A stretch of 64,000 nucleotides of DNA from Mesorhizobium sp. LMG 17147 (lineage in GTDB: Bacteria; Pseudomonadota; Alphaproteobacteria; Rhizobiales; Rhizobiaceae). Position 1 is the stretch's first letter, and every line of letters begins with the position of its first letter. Location of the stretch: contig NZ_JANCTC010000003.1 of assembly GCF_024297145.1 (NCBI RefSeq), forward strand, positions 1-64,000, given 5' to 3'. The notes below the pieces were generated by a model. It did no database searches. It worked only from the letters and a program-made list of their open reading frames with translations, and was not told the DNA's origin. Shown piece after piece: positions 7,608 to 17,681 of the stretch. The position numbers were made by a program, and so were the translations under genes.

Positions 7608-8951
7608 TCACTCGCCTTCGGCCAGGTATTTTTCCAGCCAGTGGATATCGTAGTCGCCATTGGCGATGTCGGCGTTGCCAACGAGGTCGCGAAACAGCGG
7701 CAGCGTCGTTTTGATACCGTCGACGACGAATTCGTCGAGCGCGCGCCGCAGCCGCATCATGCACTCGACGCGGTTGCGGCCGTGCACGATCAGCTTGCCG
7801 ATCAGGCTGTCGTAGTAGGGTGGGATCTTGTAGCCCGAATAGACGCCGGAATCGACGCGGATACCGAGGCCGCCCGGCGTGTGAAAGTGGGTGATGGTGC
7901 CTGGCGAGGGGGTGAAGCTGCGCGGATCCTCGGCGTTGATGCGGCATTCGATGGCATGGCCGTGGAAGCGGATATCCTCCTGGCGCACCGAAAGCCCGCC
8001 GCCCGAGGCGACGCGGATCTGCTCGTGCACGAGATCGATGCCGGTGATCGCCTCGGTCACCGGATGTTCGACCTGCAGGCGCGTGTTCATCTCGATGAAA
8101 TAGAACTCGCCGTCCTCATAGAGGAATTCGATGGTGCCGGCGCCGGAATAGCCGAGATCGGCGATCGCCCTGGCGCAGACGCCGCCAATATGCGCGCGCT
8201 CCTCGGCATTGAGCGCCGGCGAGGGCGCTTCTTCCCAGACCTTCTGGTGGCGGCGCTGCAGCGAGCAGTCGCGCTCGCCGAAATGCACGCCGCGCCCGGC
8301 GCCATCGCCGAACACCTGCACCTCGATATGGCGCGGCTTCTGCAGATATTTCTCGATGTAGACGGCGTCGTCGCCGAAGGCCGCACCCGCCTCCGAGCGT
8401 GCCGTCTGCAGCGCCACCTCCAGGTCGGCTTCGCTATGCGCCACTTTCATGCCGCGCCCGCCGCCGCCAGCCGACGCCTTGATGATCACGGGGTAGCCGA
8501 TCGCGGCGGCAATGCGCTTGGCTTCCTTGTCCTCGGTGACCGCGCCGTCGGAGCCGGGCACCACGGGGATGCCGAGGCGCTTTGCCGTGCGCTTGGCCTC
8601 GATCTTGTCACCCATAATGCGGATATGGTCGCCGGTCGGGCCGATGAAGGTGATGTTGTGCGCGGCGAGGATGTCGGCGAACTTGGCGTTCTCCGACAGA
8701 AAACCGTAGCCGGGATGCACTGCGTCGGCGCCGGTGATCTCGCAGGCGGCGACGATCTGGTGGATGTTGAGATAGCTGTCGCGCGACGGCGGCGGGCCGA
8801 TGCAGACGCTCTCGTCGGCGAGACGCACATGCATGGCGTCGGCGTCGGCGGTCGAATGCACCACCACCGTCTGGATGCCGAGCTCCTTGCAGGCGCGCAG
8901 CACCCTGAGGGCGATTTCGCCGCGATTGGCGATGAGGATTTTCTGGAACAT
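7608..8951 (-). CDS. accC: acetyl-CoA carboxylase, biotin carboxylase subunit
   Basis: 447 residues, the normal length. It carboxylates the biotin on AccB with ATP and bicarbonate, the first step of malonyl-CoA and fatty-acid synthesis. The N-terminal Rossmann-like part begins FQKILIANRGEIALRVLRA. The ATP-grasp domain holds the glycine-rich loop SAGGGGRGMK and the catalytic EMNTRLQVEHPVTE segment. A C-terminal biotin carboxylase domain follows. It begins 19 bases after accB and is surely cotranscribed with it. Confidence 0.97.
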   Translation of the reverse strand: MFQKILIANRGEIALRVLRACKELGIQTVVVHSTADADAMHVRLADESVCIGPPPSRDSYLNIHQIVAACEITGADAVHPGYGFLSENAKFADILAAHNITFIGPTGDHIRIMGDKIEAKRTAKRLGIPVVPGSDGAVTEDKEAKRIAAAIGYPVIIKASAGGGGRGMKVAHSEADLEVALQTARSEAGAAFGDDAVYIEKYLQKPRHIEVQVFGDGAGRGVHFGERDCSLQRRHQKVWEEAPSPALNAEERAHIGGVCARAIADLGYSGAGTIEFLYEDGEFYFIEMNTRLQVEHPVTEAITGIDLVHEQIRVASGGGLSVRQEDIRFHGHAIECRINAEDPRSFTPSPGTITHFHTPGGLGIRVDSGVYSGYKIPPYYDSLIGKLIVHGRNRVECMMRLRRALDEFVVDGIKTTLPLFRDLVGNADIANGDYDIHWLEKYLAEGE

Positions 8952-8970
8952 CTTTCGCCTGTTCCCGGCT

Positions 8971-9429
8971 CTACTCGATCACGACAAGCGGCATGCCATA
9001 TTCGACCGGCTGCGCGTCTTCGAACAGGATCGCCGTCACCGTGCCGGCGCGGGGCGAGGGGATCTGGTTCATCGTCTTCATCGCCTCGATGATCAGCAGC
9101 GTCTGGCCTTCCTTGACCTTCTGTCCGACCTCGATGAACGCCTTGGCGTCGGGCGACGGCGCCAGATAGGCTGTGCCGACCATCGGCGAGGCGACGGCGT
9201 TCTTCGACACGTCGGGCGCCGCCGGCGCGGCGGCTGCCACCGGCTGCGCGGCTGCCGGCGCGTGGGCCGGCTGCGCTGCGGCGACAGCATGGACGGCCGG
9301 CGCCTGCCGCGAGACGCGCACCTTCAGATCGCCCAGCTCGACCTCGATCTCGGTCAGGTTGGTGTCGTTCAGTATGCCCGCCAGATCGCGGATCAGCTGC
9401 TGGTCAACACCGTTCTTCTTTATCGACAT
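8971..9429 (-). CDS. accB: acetyl-CoA carboxylase biotin carboxyl carrier protein
   Basis: 152 residues. It carries the biotin that shuttles CO2 between AccC and AccAD. The C-terminal biotinyl domain contains EAMKTMN with the biotinylated lysine at residue 118. An Ala/Pro-rich flexible linker (about 44-72) separates it from the N-terminal part that docks on AccC. The start at [10 protein letters not shown] is preferred over an upstream ATG because it follows AAGGCTCG and matches the family; the extra ten residues would be atypical. Position between aroQ and accC is the usual rhizobial order. Confidence 0.95.
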   Translation of the reverse strand: MSIKKNGVDQQLIRDLAGILNDTNLTEIEVELGDLKVRVSRQAPAVHAVAAAQPAHAPAAAQPVAAAAPAAPDVSKNAVASPMVGTAYLAPSPDAKAFIEVGQKVKEGQTLLIIEAMKTMNQIPSPRAGTVTAILFEDAQPVEYGMPLVVIE

Positions 9430-9455
9430 TTTCGAGCCTTCTGTTTGTTGGCCGG

Positions 9456-9890
9456 TCATAGGCGTGCAGCCAGCGCCTGCAGCGCCAGCGTGTAGCCGAG
9501 CGGCCCGAACCCGCAGATCATGCCGACGGCGACCGGCGCGACCATGGAGACGTGGCGGAATGGTTCCCGCGCGTGGATGTTGGAGAGATGCACCTCAGCC
9601 ACCGGCAGCGGCGCGACGGCGCGGATGGCATCGTGAATGGCGATCGAGGTATGGCCGTAGGCGCCCGGATTGATGACGATTGCGGCGGCCTTGTCGGCGG
9701 CCTCCTGGATCCAGTCGACGAGGTCGCCCTCATGGTTCGACTGGCGGAAATCGATCTCCAGCCCAAGTGCGGCACCTGCCTGCTTGCAGTCGTCGGCGAT
9801 CGCGGCAAGCGTCTTGCCGCCATAGATGCCCGGCTCGCGCTTGCCGAGCGCGTTGAGATTGGGGCCGTTCAGGACGAAAACCGTTTTCAA
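9456..9890 (-). CDS. aroQ: type II 3-dehydroquinate dehydratase
   Basis: About 144 residues. It converts 3-dehydroquinate to 3-dehydroshikimate in the shikimate pathway as a dodecamer. Visible marks are [18 protein letters not shown] with the flexible lid, the [13 protein letters not shown] loop and the [12 protein letters not shown] segment with the catalytic histidine region, and [14 protein letters not shown]. The start is uncertain: TTG at 9890 gives the expected [12 protein letters not shown] opening and has GGAAAGG upstream, while ATG at 9950 would add 20 atypical basic residues. It heads the aroQ-accB-accC-aat series. Confidence 0.93.
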   Translation of the reverse strand: MKTVFVLNGPNLNALGKREPGIYGGKTLAAIADDCKQAGAALGLEIDFRQSNHEGDLVDWIQEAADKAAAIVINPGAYGHTSIAIHDAIRAVAPLPVAEVHLSNIHAREPFRHVSMVAPVAVGMICGFGPLGYTLALQALAARL

Positions 9891-10054
9891 AAAATGCCGA
9901 CCTTTCCCGGCGCGGCTAAGCCGGCGCGCCGGACCCTCTATAATGGGCATAGACGCTGGCGAAAAGAGCGCAAGTGCGTTCTTTCGCCGTCCACAACAGC
10001 CGGAAAACGGCCCGCGCCGGAAACCCGCAGCCCCAATCGAAACCCGAACGCTAA

Positions 10055-10858
10055 TCAGAGCGCCGCCTTCGCCGCCTCGATCTTTTCGGCCAGTACTTCC
10101 TGGCCAAGCGCGCCGAACACAACCTCGTTGCCGACCACGTAGGACGGCGTTCCAGTGATGGCGAGCTTGGTGGCGAGATCATAGGTCTTGGAGAAGGCCT
10201 CGGTGATGCTCGGGTCCTTCATCTTTTCGCGCAGCGCCGTCTCGTCGGCGCCGAGCGACAGCGCCACCTTGATTGCCGCCGCCTCGGTGGCGCGCCCCTG
10301 GCCGCCGAGCAGCGCATTATGGAATTCGCCGTATTTCTCCGGCTTCATCAAATGGAAGGCCATCGAGACGACGCTCGCCTTCTGCGAATCCGGGCCGAGG
10401 ATCGGGAATTCCTTGAGCACGAAGCGCAGGTCCGGATCGGCCTTGGTCAGCGCGCGCATGTCTTCGATGGCGCGTTTGCAGTAGCCGCAATTATAATCGT
10501 AGAATTCGACGATGGTGACCTTGCCGTTGGGATTGCCGACAACACCGTCAAAGGAGGAATTGAAGATCTGGTCCTTGGCGTCTTTGATGACGCCGAGACT
10601 GGCGACGCGCTGTTCTTCCTTCTGCTTGGCCTCGAGTGCCTGCTGTGCCTCCAGAAGCACTTCCGGGTTCTTCAGGAGATAGTCGCGGACGATGCCTTCG
10701 ACTTCGGTGCGGTCGAGCTTGGTATCCGAGGACGCCGTCTGGGCAAGCTGCGCCGTGCCGGCCTTCGCCATCTGCGGATTGCCGGCGACGAAGCCGAACG
10801 CCAGCATGGCGAGAGCCGCTGCCACTCCGGTAGTGCCCAGCAGAATTGCCTTGGTCAT
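10055..10858 (-). CDS. DsbA-family thiol:disulfide oxidoreductase
   Basis: 267 residues. An N-terminal hydrophobic segment (about 5-27) acts as signal or anchor. A charged helical region (47-90) precedes a thioredoxin fold with the active site C124-G-Y-C127 and the cis-proline loop [10 protein letters not shown]. This layout fits periplasmic DsbA/DsbG/ScsC-like proteins of alphaproteobacteria that oxidise or isomerise disulfides (the N-terminal helix may allow oligomerisation, as in ScsC-type isomerases). It lies 70 bases downstream of the M48 protease gene, also an envelope protein, and may share its transcript. Confidence 0.88.
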   Translation of the reverse strand: MTKAILLGTTGVAAALAMLAFGFVAGNPQMAKAGTAQLAQTASSDTKLDRTEVEGIVRDYLLKNPEVLLEAQQALEAKQKEEQRVASLGVIKDAKDQIFNSSFDGVVGNPNGKVTIVEFYDYNCGYCKRAIEDMRALTKADPDLRFVLKEFPILGPDSQKASVVSMAFHLMKPEKYGEFHNALLGGQGRATEAAAIKVALSLGADETALREKMKDPSITEAFSKTYDLATKLAITGTPSYVVGNEVVFGALGQEVLAEKIEAAKAAL

Positions 10859-10928
10859 GATCCTCGATCCTCTTGCCCGTGTTCCGGTCCGCTCGCTTTG
10901 GCTGTGTCGCAGCCTGCGTCCGAAAGGT

Positions 10929-12323
10929 TCACTTCTTCTTACCTGATGGTGCGTAGTTTATAATGTCCTGCGCGCGAAGCCAGCCCGGCTCGCCCCGCTT
11001 CATGCTCTGCTGCGCCCGCATGGCGAAGATCTTCGCATTCTTGTAGTCGCCGGAATAGAAATGCCCTTCGGCGGTTGCAAGCTCGGCGGCCGGGATGTTG
11101 CCGAGTTCCCCGTAAGCCTGTGCCAGATAGCGGTATCCGTCGGCGTTTTCGCGATCCCGTCCGAGGCCGGTGTTGATCTGCGCCACTGCCTTCTTCAGCG
11201 AATCCTCCGTGCCGATGGCCATCAGCGCCTGGCCGTAAGACACCGGCAGCAGCCCGGATCGCGCCGGATCGAGGCTGACCGCCTTGGCATAGGCGTCAGC
11301 AGCATCCTTCGGCCGGTTCGCCTTCATCAGGATGTCGCCGCGCAATTCCTGGAAATACGGGTTTTTCGGCTGTTCCTTGATCAACGCGTTGGTCTTGGTG
11401 AGCGCCGAAGCCAGATTGCCGAAAAGATAGGTCATCTGCGCGTCGCCATAGCGCGAGGCGAGGCTGCCGGGGTTCTTGCGCATCAATCGTGACGCCGCCG
11501 CCTGGCCTTGCATGTAGGCGGCGATCTTGATGCGCATCATATCGTGGCGCTGCTGCAGAGCCGGCGGGTCGACCTTATCGACGTAAGGGCTCTGCTTCAC
11601 CAGCACTTCGAGATTGGCGATACGCTCCTGCGGCATTGGATGGCTGATGCGATAGGGATCGACTTGCGCGCCCGAGAGCGACAATGCGTTCTGGAAACGG
11701 CCGAACGTCTTCAGCATGCCCATGCCGGACTGGCCGGTAGCATTGAGATAAGCGATTGCCGAACGGTCGGCGGTCATCTCTTCGGTGCGCTGATAGGCGA
11801 GGATGCTGCGTTGCGCCATCTCGCCGCCGCCGGCCATCACGCCCATGCCGGCCCCAGCGAGGCCGCGGCTGTTGCTGGTAGCGCCGGCAACCATGGCGCC
11901 GGCGCCAAGCAGCGTCGCCAGTATCGCCATCGTCTTGGCACGCTCGAGCTGCTCGCGCAGTTTCTGCTGATGCCCGCCGGCGATATGGCCGGCCTCGTGG
12001 GCGATGACGCCGATGATCTCGTTGGGCGTTTCGGCCGTCATCAGCGCGCCGGTGTTGATGAACATGCGGCGCCCGGCAACAAAGGCGTTGAAGCTCTGGT
12101 CGTTGACCAGCACGATGTTGATGGCGTCGCCCGACAAGCCGGCCGCCTTGAAGATCGGCCGCGCGTAGTCGCGTACCAGCGCCTCGATCTCGGCATCGCG
12201 CACCACCGGCACATTTTGCGCAAATGCATCGACCGAGCCGGCCATGGCGACCACCGCGGCAAGCGCAAGCGTCGCGAAGGCGCGCGCTGTCCTGGCGATC
12301 GTCGATTTGGGTCGGCTCAACAT
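10929..12323 (-). CDS. M48-family periplasmic metalloprotease with TPR tail (BepA-like)
   Basis: 464 residues. A signal peptide ends near residue 36 (VDAFAQ). The zinc site H109-E-A-G-H113 and the later EEMTADRSAIAYL, whose glutamate is the third ligand, define an M48 peptidase. From about residue 300 a helical TPR-type region follows (DILMKANRPKDAADAYAKAV and further repeats). E. coli BepA has this same architecture and acts on misassembled LPS-transport and outer-membrane proteins. A glycine/methionine-rich stretch around 140-170 is the membrane-contacting loop typical of the family. Confidence 0.9.
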   Translation of the reverse strand: MLSRPKSTIARTARAFATLALAAVVAMAGSVDAFAQNVPVVRDAEIEALVRDYARPIFKAAGLSGDAINIVLVNDQSFNAFVAGRRMFINTGALMTAETPNEIIGVIAHEAGHIAGGHQQKLREQLERAKTMAILATLLGAGAMVAGATSNSRGLAGAGMGVMAGGGEMAQRSILAYQRTEEMTADRSAIAYLNATGQSGMGMLKTFGRFQNALSLSGAQVDPYRISHPMPQERIANLEVLVKQSPYVDKVDPPALQQRHDMMRIKIAAYMQGQAAASRLMRKNPGSLASRYGDAQMTYLFGNLASALTKTNALIKEQPKNPYFQELRGDILMKANRPKDAADAYAKAVSLDPARSGLLPVSYGQALMAIGTEDSLKKAVAQINTGLGRDRENADGYRYLAQAYGELGNIPAAELATAEGHFYSGDYKNAKIFAMRAQQSMKRGEPGWLRAQDIINYAPSGKKK

Positions 12324-12468
12324 GGCAGGTCCACTGGTAGACGAGTGGGCGAAGGATGAAAAGTCGGCAGCCTAAAACTTACCGAACTTGTGATCCCCAC
12401 ACCAATCGGGCATTTGTGCGGCGCGGCCAGCATGCCGGCACGCGCGGACAAGTGTGGTGGATTGAAAA

Positions 12469-13617
12469 ATGACTGTTTCGCTTTCGCGCCGCGGCGCGGT
12501 CGAACCGTTCCACGCCATGGACATCCTGGCCGAGGCGAATCGGCTGAAAGCCAACGGCCTGCCGGTCGTATCCATGGCCGTCGGCCAGCCTTCCGATCCG
12601 GCGCCGGCCGGGGTTCGCGAAGCGGCCGCCAATGCGTTGAAAGCAGGCCGCATCGGCTATACCGACGCGCTGGGCCTCGCCGGTCTGCGCAAGGCGATCG
12701 CGGCGCATTATGCCGAGCATTACGGGCTTGACGTTTCGCCCGAGCGGATAGCCGTCACCACCGGATCGTCGGCTGCCTTCAACCTTGCTTTTTTGGCCAT
12801 GTTCGATCCAGGCGATCGCGTCGCCATCGCCGCCCCCGGCTATCCGGCCTATCGCAACATCATGGCCGCGCTCGGCATCGACATCGCCGAGATCGAGTTG
12901 GACGGCGCCGCCTATCTCCATGCCGAGCACCTGCAAGCCGCGCATCGCGAAAAACCTCTGAAGGGCGTGCTGTTCGCCAGCCCGGCCAACCCGACCGGCG
13001 CGGTCATTCCCGCCGGCGATCTCGAGGCGCTGGTCAAGACGGCGCAAGAGCTCGGCATCGCCGTAATCTCGGACGAAATCTATCACCGGCTGGCCTATGC
13101 GGCGCCAGACACGACCGCGCTTTCTTTCGGCGCGGATGTGACGGTGATCAATTCCTTCTCGAAATATTATTGCATGACCGGCTGGCGCATCGGCTGGATG
13201 GTGCTGCCGCAGGAGCTGGTGCGGCCGGTCGAGCGCATCGCCCAGAGCCTCTACATCTCGCCGCCCGAGCTGTCCCAGATTGCCGCGATCGAAGCGTTCA
13301 AGGCGACGCCAGAGCTGGAGGCGGTGAAGGCGCGCTATGCCTGGAACCGCGAGCTCCTGATGCAACGCCTGCCGGAGCTCGGCTTTGCTTTGGCCGCGCC
13401 CATGGACGGCGCGTTCTACGCCTTCTGCGACGTCACCAGGCACACCAATGACAGCATGGCGTTTGCGCGCCGGATGCTGGCCGAGGCGCATGTGGCGGCG
13501 ACGCCCGGCCGCGATTTCGACCCGCTGCAGGGACATCGCACGATGCGCTTTTCCTACGCCGGCAGCCACGACGACATGGTCGAGGCGATGGCGCGTATCG
13601 AACGCTGGCTGAAGTAG
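12469..13617 (+). CDS. PLP-dependent class I/II aminotransferase
   Basis: 382 residues. A fold-type I aminotransferase; the PLP lysine is K232 in [15 protein letters not shown], and [13 protein letters not shown] holds the conserved asparagine that contacts the cofactor. SDEIYHRL carries the aspartate and tyrosine of the cofactor site. The final arginine that binds the substrate carboxylate is in MRFSYAG. Sequence resembles aspartate/tyrosine-type enzymes of subgroup I-gamma, but the amino donor cannot be set from sequence. It is divergent from the M48 gene and 11 bases upstream of glutaminase, so the two probably form an operon that handles glutamine and glutamate nitrogen. Confidence 0.85.
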   Translation: MTVSLSRRGAVEPFHAMDILAEANRLKANGLPVVSMAVGQPSDPAPAGVREAAANALKAGRIGYTDALGLAGLRKAIAAHYAEHYGLDVSPERIAVTTGSSAAFNLAFLAMFDPGDRVAIAAPGYPAYRNIMAALGIDIAEIELDGAAYLHAEHLQAAHREKPLKGVLFASPANPTGAVIPAGDLEALVKTAQELGIAVISDEIYHRLAYAAPDTTALSFGADVTVINSFSKYYCMTGWRIGWMVLPQELVRPVERIAQSLYISPPELSQIAAIEAFKATPELEAVKARYAWNRELLMQRLPELGFALAAPMDGAFYAFCDVTRHTNDSMAFARRMLAEAHVAATPGRDFDPLQGHRTMRFSYAGSHDDMVEAMARIERWLK

Positions 13618-13628
13618 CGGGGGCGACG

Positions 13629-14594
13629 ATGCCGGAGCTTGAACAGGCGTCTCAACTTGAACAGGCGCCCCAGCTTGAACAGGCCTTGCGCGAGGTCGCC
13701 ACCGAAATGGCGGAGCGTACCGATCGCGGCGACGTCGCCAGCTATATTCCCCAGCTCGGCAAGATCGATCCGAAAAAATTCGGCATCGCCGCGGTGACCA
13801 ATGACGGCCGCGTGCTGACCGCGGGCGACGCCGACGAGGCGTTTTCAATCCAGAGCATCTCAAAGGTGTTCACGCTGACGCTGGCGCTCGGCAATGTCGG
13901 CGACGCGCTGTGGCAGCGGGTTGGGCGCGAACCTTCGGGCAATCCGTTCAACTCGATCGTCCAGCTCGAGCACGAGAACGGCATTCCGCGCAATCCATTC
14001 ATCAATGCCGGCGCCATCGTGGTCTCAGACATCCTGCTTGCCGGCCATCAGCCGCGCGAGGCGATCGGCGAGATCCTGCGCTTCATCCAGTTCCTGGCCG
14101 ATGACGACACGATTATCGTCGACCGCGAGGTCGCGGCGTCCGAACGCGCCACCGGCTTTCGCAATTTCGCGCTTGCCAATTACATGAAATCGTTCGGCAA
14201 TCTCCACCATGCGCCGGAACTGGCGCTGGGCGTTTACTTTCACCATTGCGCTATCGCCATGAGCTGCCGGCAACTGGCCCTGGCCGGCCGCTTCCTCGCC
14301 AATGGCGGCAAGAACCCGGCGACCGGGCATTCCGTTGTCTCGGCAGAGCGCGCGCGTCGCATCGGCGCGATGATGCTGACCTGCGGCCACTATGACGGCT
14401 CCGGCGACTTCGCTTTCCGCGTCGGCATCCCAGGCAAGAGCGGCGTTGGCGGCGGCATATTGGGAATCGTGCCGGGCGTCGCCTCGCTTGCCGTCTGGTC
14501 GCCTGGCCTCAATGCCAACGGCAATTCCAGGCTGGGCTCGATCGCGCTGGAAAAACTGGCGAAGATAATGAACTGGTCGATCTTCGCACCATAG
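13629..14594 (+). CDS. glsA: glutaminase (serine-dependent beta-lactamase-like)
   Basis: 321 residues. It hydrolyses glutamine to glutamate and ammonia in the cytosol. The catalytic pair is S76 and K79 in [10 protein letters not shown]; further family marks are [31 protein letters not shown] and the late [15 protein letters not shown]. The N-terminus is extended by an in-frame 18-base repeat, three copies at 13635-13688, giving [18 protein letters not shown]; this is outside the conserved fold. Cotranscription with the aminotransferase upstream is likely. A terminator hairpin follows the stop. Confidence 0.95.
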   Translation: MPELEQASQLEQAPQLEQALREVATEMAERTDRGDVASYIPQLGKIDPKKFGIAAVTNDGRVLTAGDADEAFSIQSISKVFTLTLALGNVGDALWQRVGREPSGNPFNSIVQLEHENGIPRNPFINAGAIVVSDILLAGHQPREAIGEILRFIQFLADDDTIIVDREVAASERATGFRNFALANYMKSFGNLHHAPELALGVYFHHCAIAMSCRQLALAGRFLANGGKNPATGHSVVSAERARRIGAMMLTCGHYDGSGDFAFRVGIPGKSGVGGGILGIVPGVASLAVWSPGLNANGNSRLGSIALEKLAKIMNWSIFAP

Positions 14595-14617
14595 TGTCGT
14601 CGCCTGCAATTGGGGCA

Positions 14618-14657
14618 AAAAAATCCCGCGCAGCCGATCGGCGACGCGGGACTTTTC
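14618..14657. terminator. bidirectional intrinsic terminator between glsA and rne
   Basis: Stem TCCCGCG / CGCGGGA encloses a second small palindrome, GCCGATCGGC. An A-run precedes it and a T-run follows, so it can end transcripts from both convergent genes. Confidence 0.8.
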
Positions 14658-14690
14658 TAATCAGAAAGTCTGGCTAATCCACGGAAAGGC

Positions 14691-17681
14691 TTAGAAAAAG
14701 CCCTTCCGCTGCCACCAGCCGGCACGCTTTGGCTTGTCCTCGGTCTTTGCTTCCTCGGTCTTTGCCTCGTCGGCGACGATCGAGGAGACGACCGGCACGA
14801 CCGGAGCATCCACCGGTACGGGCTTGCGCCGCGACGGCCGGACCTTCGGCGTTTCCTCGGCAGCCGCCACTTCGGTCTCCGGCGACACCGGCGCGGGGGT
14901 CTCGCCGGAAGCCACGAAGGCGGCCTCGGCAGCCGATGTCTCGGCGCCCGCAATCTCGGCAACTGCTTCCGCCGCAACCTTCTTCGGCTTGGCGGCGCGG
15001 CGCGGCTTCTTCGGCTTTTCGGCGCTCGGCATGTCGTCGTTCGCCGGAGCAAGCACCGCAAGCTCTTCGGCCGGCGGGGCACCTTCCGGCTCGCCGGTCA
15101 CGGGCTCTGCTTCCGACACGGCACCTTCCGTCATGGCGGCTGGCTCGCCGGCGCTGGCTTCGAGGCTGTCTTTGCCGTCTTCACGGCGATTGCGCTTGCC
15201 GCCGCGCTTGCCGCGCCGGCGCTTCTTGCCGTGACCGTCGTCCGCCGCTTCCGCCGTTTCGGCAACACCGGCCGGCGCTTCACGTTCCGCTTCGGCGGCT
15301 TGGGCGCCGTCGGCTACCAAGGCATCGTCTGTCGGCGCCGAAACGGAAGCACCTTCCACAGCAGCGCCATGTTCGCGGTCCCGGTGGTCACGATCCCCGT
15401 GTTCACGATCCCCGTGTTCACGATCCTTGCCGCCGCGCCGTCTGCGGCGCTTGCGGCGCTTGCGATCGCGACCTTCGCCGTCCTCGCCGGACCTTGGCTG
15501 CTGCGGCTGCTGGGCAGGGCGTGGCTGCTCGGCCTGCACCGGTGCCTCGTCTTCCTCCTCGAGGACGATCTCGTCCTCGGGTTCTTCCGGCTCGACATAG
15601 GCCGGGAAGGTGCGCGCCTCGACGAAGCCTTCCGGCTTTTCGGCCAGCGCACCGCGGAAGATGGCATAGTGTTGTGCACCGACCGTATCATCGGCTTCGA
15701 TGGTGATGGTCACACCGAAGCGGTGCTCGAATTCCACCAGCGTGCCGCGCTTGTGATTGAGCACATAGAGCGCGGTCGCTGCCGGCGTCCGCACTGTGAT
15801 GTGGCTGCGCGAATCCTTGAGCAGGAATTCCTCGATTGCCCGTACCACCATCAGCGCAACCGACGAATCGGAGCGCACATGGCCCGTGCCGCCGCAATGC
15901 GGGCAAGGCTTCATCGTCGATTCCAACACGCTGGCACGGATGCGCTGGCGCGACATCTCCATCAGGCCGAAATGCGAGATGCGGCCGACCTGGATGCGGG
16001 CACGATCGTTCTTGAGGTGATCCTTCAGCCGCTTCTCGACGGAGCGGTTGTTGCGGTTCTCCTCCATGTCGATGAAGTCGATGACGATGAGGCCGGCGAG
16101 ATCGCGCAGCCTCAATTGCCGGGCGACTTCCTCGGCAGCTTCCAGATTGGTGTGAAGTGCGGTGTCCTCGATCGAGTGCTCCTTGGTGGAACGGCCCGAA
16201 TTGACGTCGATGGCGACCAGCGCTTCCGTCTGGTTGATGATGATGTAGCCGCCGCTCTTCAGCGTCACCTGCGGCTGCAGCATGCGGTCGAGCTGCGCTT
16301 CGATGCCGTTGCGCACAAAGATCGGCGTCGTGTCGCGGAACGGCTGAACCACCTTGGCGTGGCTCGGCATCAGCATGCGCATGAAGTCCTTGGCCTCGCG
16401 GTAGCCTTCTTCGCCGGAAACCAGGATCTCGTCGATATCCTTGTTGTAAAGGTCGCGCACCGAGCGCTTGATCAGGCTGCCTTCCTCGTAAACCAGGGCA
16501 GGGGCCGTGGATTGCAGCGTCAGATTGCGGACGTTTTCCCAAAGCCGCATCAAATATTCGTAGTCGCGCTTGATCTCTGCCTTGGTGCGGCTTTCGCCGG
16601 CCGTACGCAGGATGACACCCATGCCCTGCGGCACTTCGAGATCGGCGACCACTTCCTTCAGCCGCTTGCGGTCCTGCGCATTGGTGATCTTGCGCGAAAT
16701 GCCGCCGCCGCGCGCCGTGTTCGGCATCAGCACCGAATAGCGGCCGGCCAGCGACAGATAGGTGGTCAGCGCCGCGCCCTTGTTGCCGCGCTCTTCCTTG
16801 ACGACCTGCACCAGCAGGATCTGCCGGCGCTTGATCACTTCCTGGATCTTGTACTGGCGGCGCACCGGCTTGCGGCGGTTGCGCACTTCTTCCAGCGCGT
16901 CTTCGGCGCCGACCGATTCGACCTCGTGATCGTCCGGATGCGAGGGTTGCACCTCTTCCAGCATGCCGCGGTCATTGTCTTCGGAGGTTGCCTCGCCGCT
17001 TGTCTCGGCCCCGCCCGTCTCGGCTTCGCTTGTCTCGACTTGCGGGACGGCTTCCGAGATTACGTCGGCATCGACGCTGGCAGCGATGGAACTGGAACCG
17101 CCTTCGGACGGCTCGGTCTCGCCGCGATCGGCGACCTCATCGCTCTGTCCGGCGGCACCCTCGCTCTGTCCAGTAACGTCGGACATGGTTTCGCCATTGT
17201 CGGTAGCGGCATCCAGCTTTTCTGCGACGGCACCTTCGTCGTTCTCGCCACTCTCACCGTCGGACGCGCCTGCCTCGTGCCTGTGCTCGCCGCGGTCACG
17301 GCTCTTACCGCCGCGCCGGCGTCCGCGCTTGCCACGGTCGCGGCTCTGGCGGTCCTCGCCTTCGGCGGCTTCCTCGTCCTCTTCGTCCTGGGCTTCCTGT
17401 GCTTCCGCACGCAGCAGCGCCTGACGGTCGGCGACCGGAATCTGGTAGTAATCGGGATGTATTTCACTGAAGGCGAGGAAACCGTGACGGTTGCCGCCAT
17501 ATTCGACAAAGGCTGCCTGGAGGGAAGGTTCGACGCGCGTTACGCGGGCGAGATAGATATTTCCTTTGAGCTGCTTCTTGTCCTGGGATTCAAAGTCGAA
17601 TTCTTCAATTCGGTTACCGCGAACGACGACAACGCGTGTTTCCTCCGGGTGGGAGGCGTCTATCAGCATTTTGTTGGGCAT
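14691..17681 (-). CDS. rne: ribonuclease E
   Basis: 996 residues. It starts mRNA decay and processes rRNA and tRNA. The S1 domain (from about residue 36, KGNIYLARVTRVEPSLQAAF) is split by a roughly 180-residue acidic and basic insert (about 92-275), a known alphaproteobacterial trait, and resumes at KIQEVIKRRQILLVQVVKEE. DNase I-like catalytic aspartates lie in EALVAIDVNSGR (near 488) and LAGLIVIDFIDM (near 531). The Zn-link is CPHC near 592. The long C-terminal scaffold region holds Arg-rich clusters, a 15-base repeat encoding REHGD (near 15370-15427) and Ala/Glu-rich stretches for degradosome partners and RNA. Start at MPNKMLIDA follows GGGAGGAAACG; upstream in-frame codons are atypical. 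Confidence 0.96.
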   Translation of the reverse strand: MPNKMLIDASHPEETRVVVVRGNRIEEFDFESQDKKQLKGNIYLARVTRVEPSLQAAFVEYGGNRHGFLAFSEIHPDYYQIPVADRQALLRAEAQEAQDEEDEEAAEGEDRQSRDRGKRGRRRGGKSRDRGEHRHEAGASDGESGENDEGAVAEKLDAATDNGETMSDVTGQSEGAAGQSDEVADRGETEPSEGGSSSIAASVDADVISEAVPQVETSEAETGGAETSGEATSEDNDRGMLEEVQPSHPDDHEVESVGAEDALEEVRNRRKPVRRQYKIQEVIKRRQILLVQVVKEERGNKGAALTTYLSLAGRYSVLMPNTARGGGISRKITNAQDRKRLKEVVADLEVPQGMGVILRTAGESRTKAEIKRDYEYLMRLWENVRNLTLQSTAPALVYEEGSLIKRSVRDLYNKDIDEILVSGEEGYREAKDFMRMLMPSHAKVVQPFRDTTPIFVRNGIEAQLDRMLQPQVTLKSGGYIIINQTEALVAIDVNSGRSTKEHSIEDTALHTNLEAAEEVARQLRLRDLAGLIVIDFIDMEENRNNRSVEKRLKDHLKNDRARIQVGRISHFGLMEMSRQRIRASVLESTMKPCPHCGGTGHVRSDSSVALMVVRAIEEFLLKDSRSHITVRTPAATALYVLNHKRGTLVEFEHRFGVTITIEADDTVGAQHYAIFRGALAEKPEGFVEARTFPAYVEPEEPEDEIVLEEEDEAPVQAEQPRPAQQPQQPRSGEDGEGRDRKRRKRRRRRGGKDREHGDREHGDRDHRDREHGAAVEGASVSAPTDDALVADGAQAAEAEREAPAGVAETAEAADDGHGKKRRRGKRGGKRNRREDGKDSLEASAGEPAAMTEGAVSEAEPVTGEPEGAPPAEELAVLAPANDDMPSAEKPKKPRRAAKPKKVAAEAVAEIAGAETSAAEAAFVASGETPAPVSPETEVAAAEETPKVRPSRRKPVPVDAPVVPVVSSIVADEAKTEEAKTEDKPKRAGWWQRKGFF

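Noticed and set aside
7239..9092. 617-residue open frame on the plus strand
   Set aside because: Antisense to aat and accC, both of which have full conserved motifs. Composition is His/Asp/Arg-rich, as expected of a shadow.
12379..13863. 494-residue minus-strand frame
   Set aside because: Antisense to the aminotransferase and glutaminase genes, whose catalytic residues are intact.
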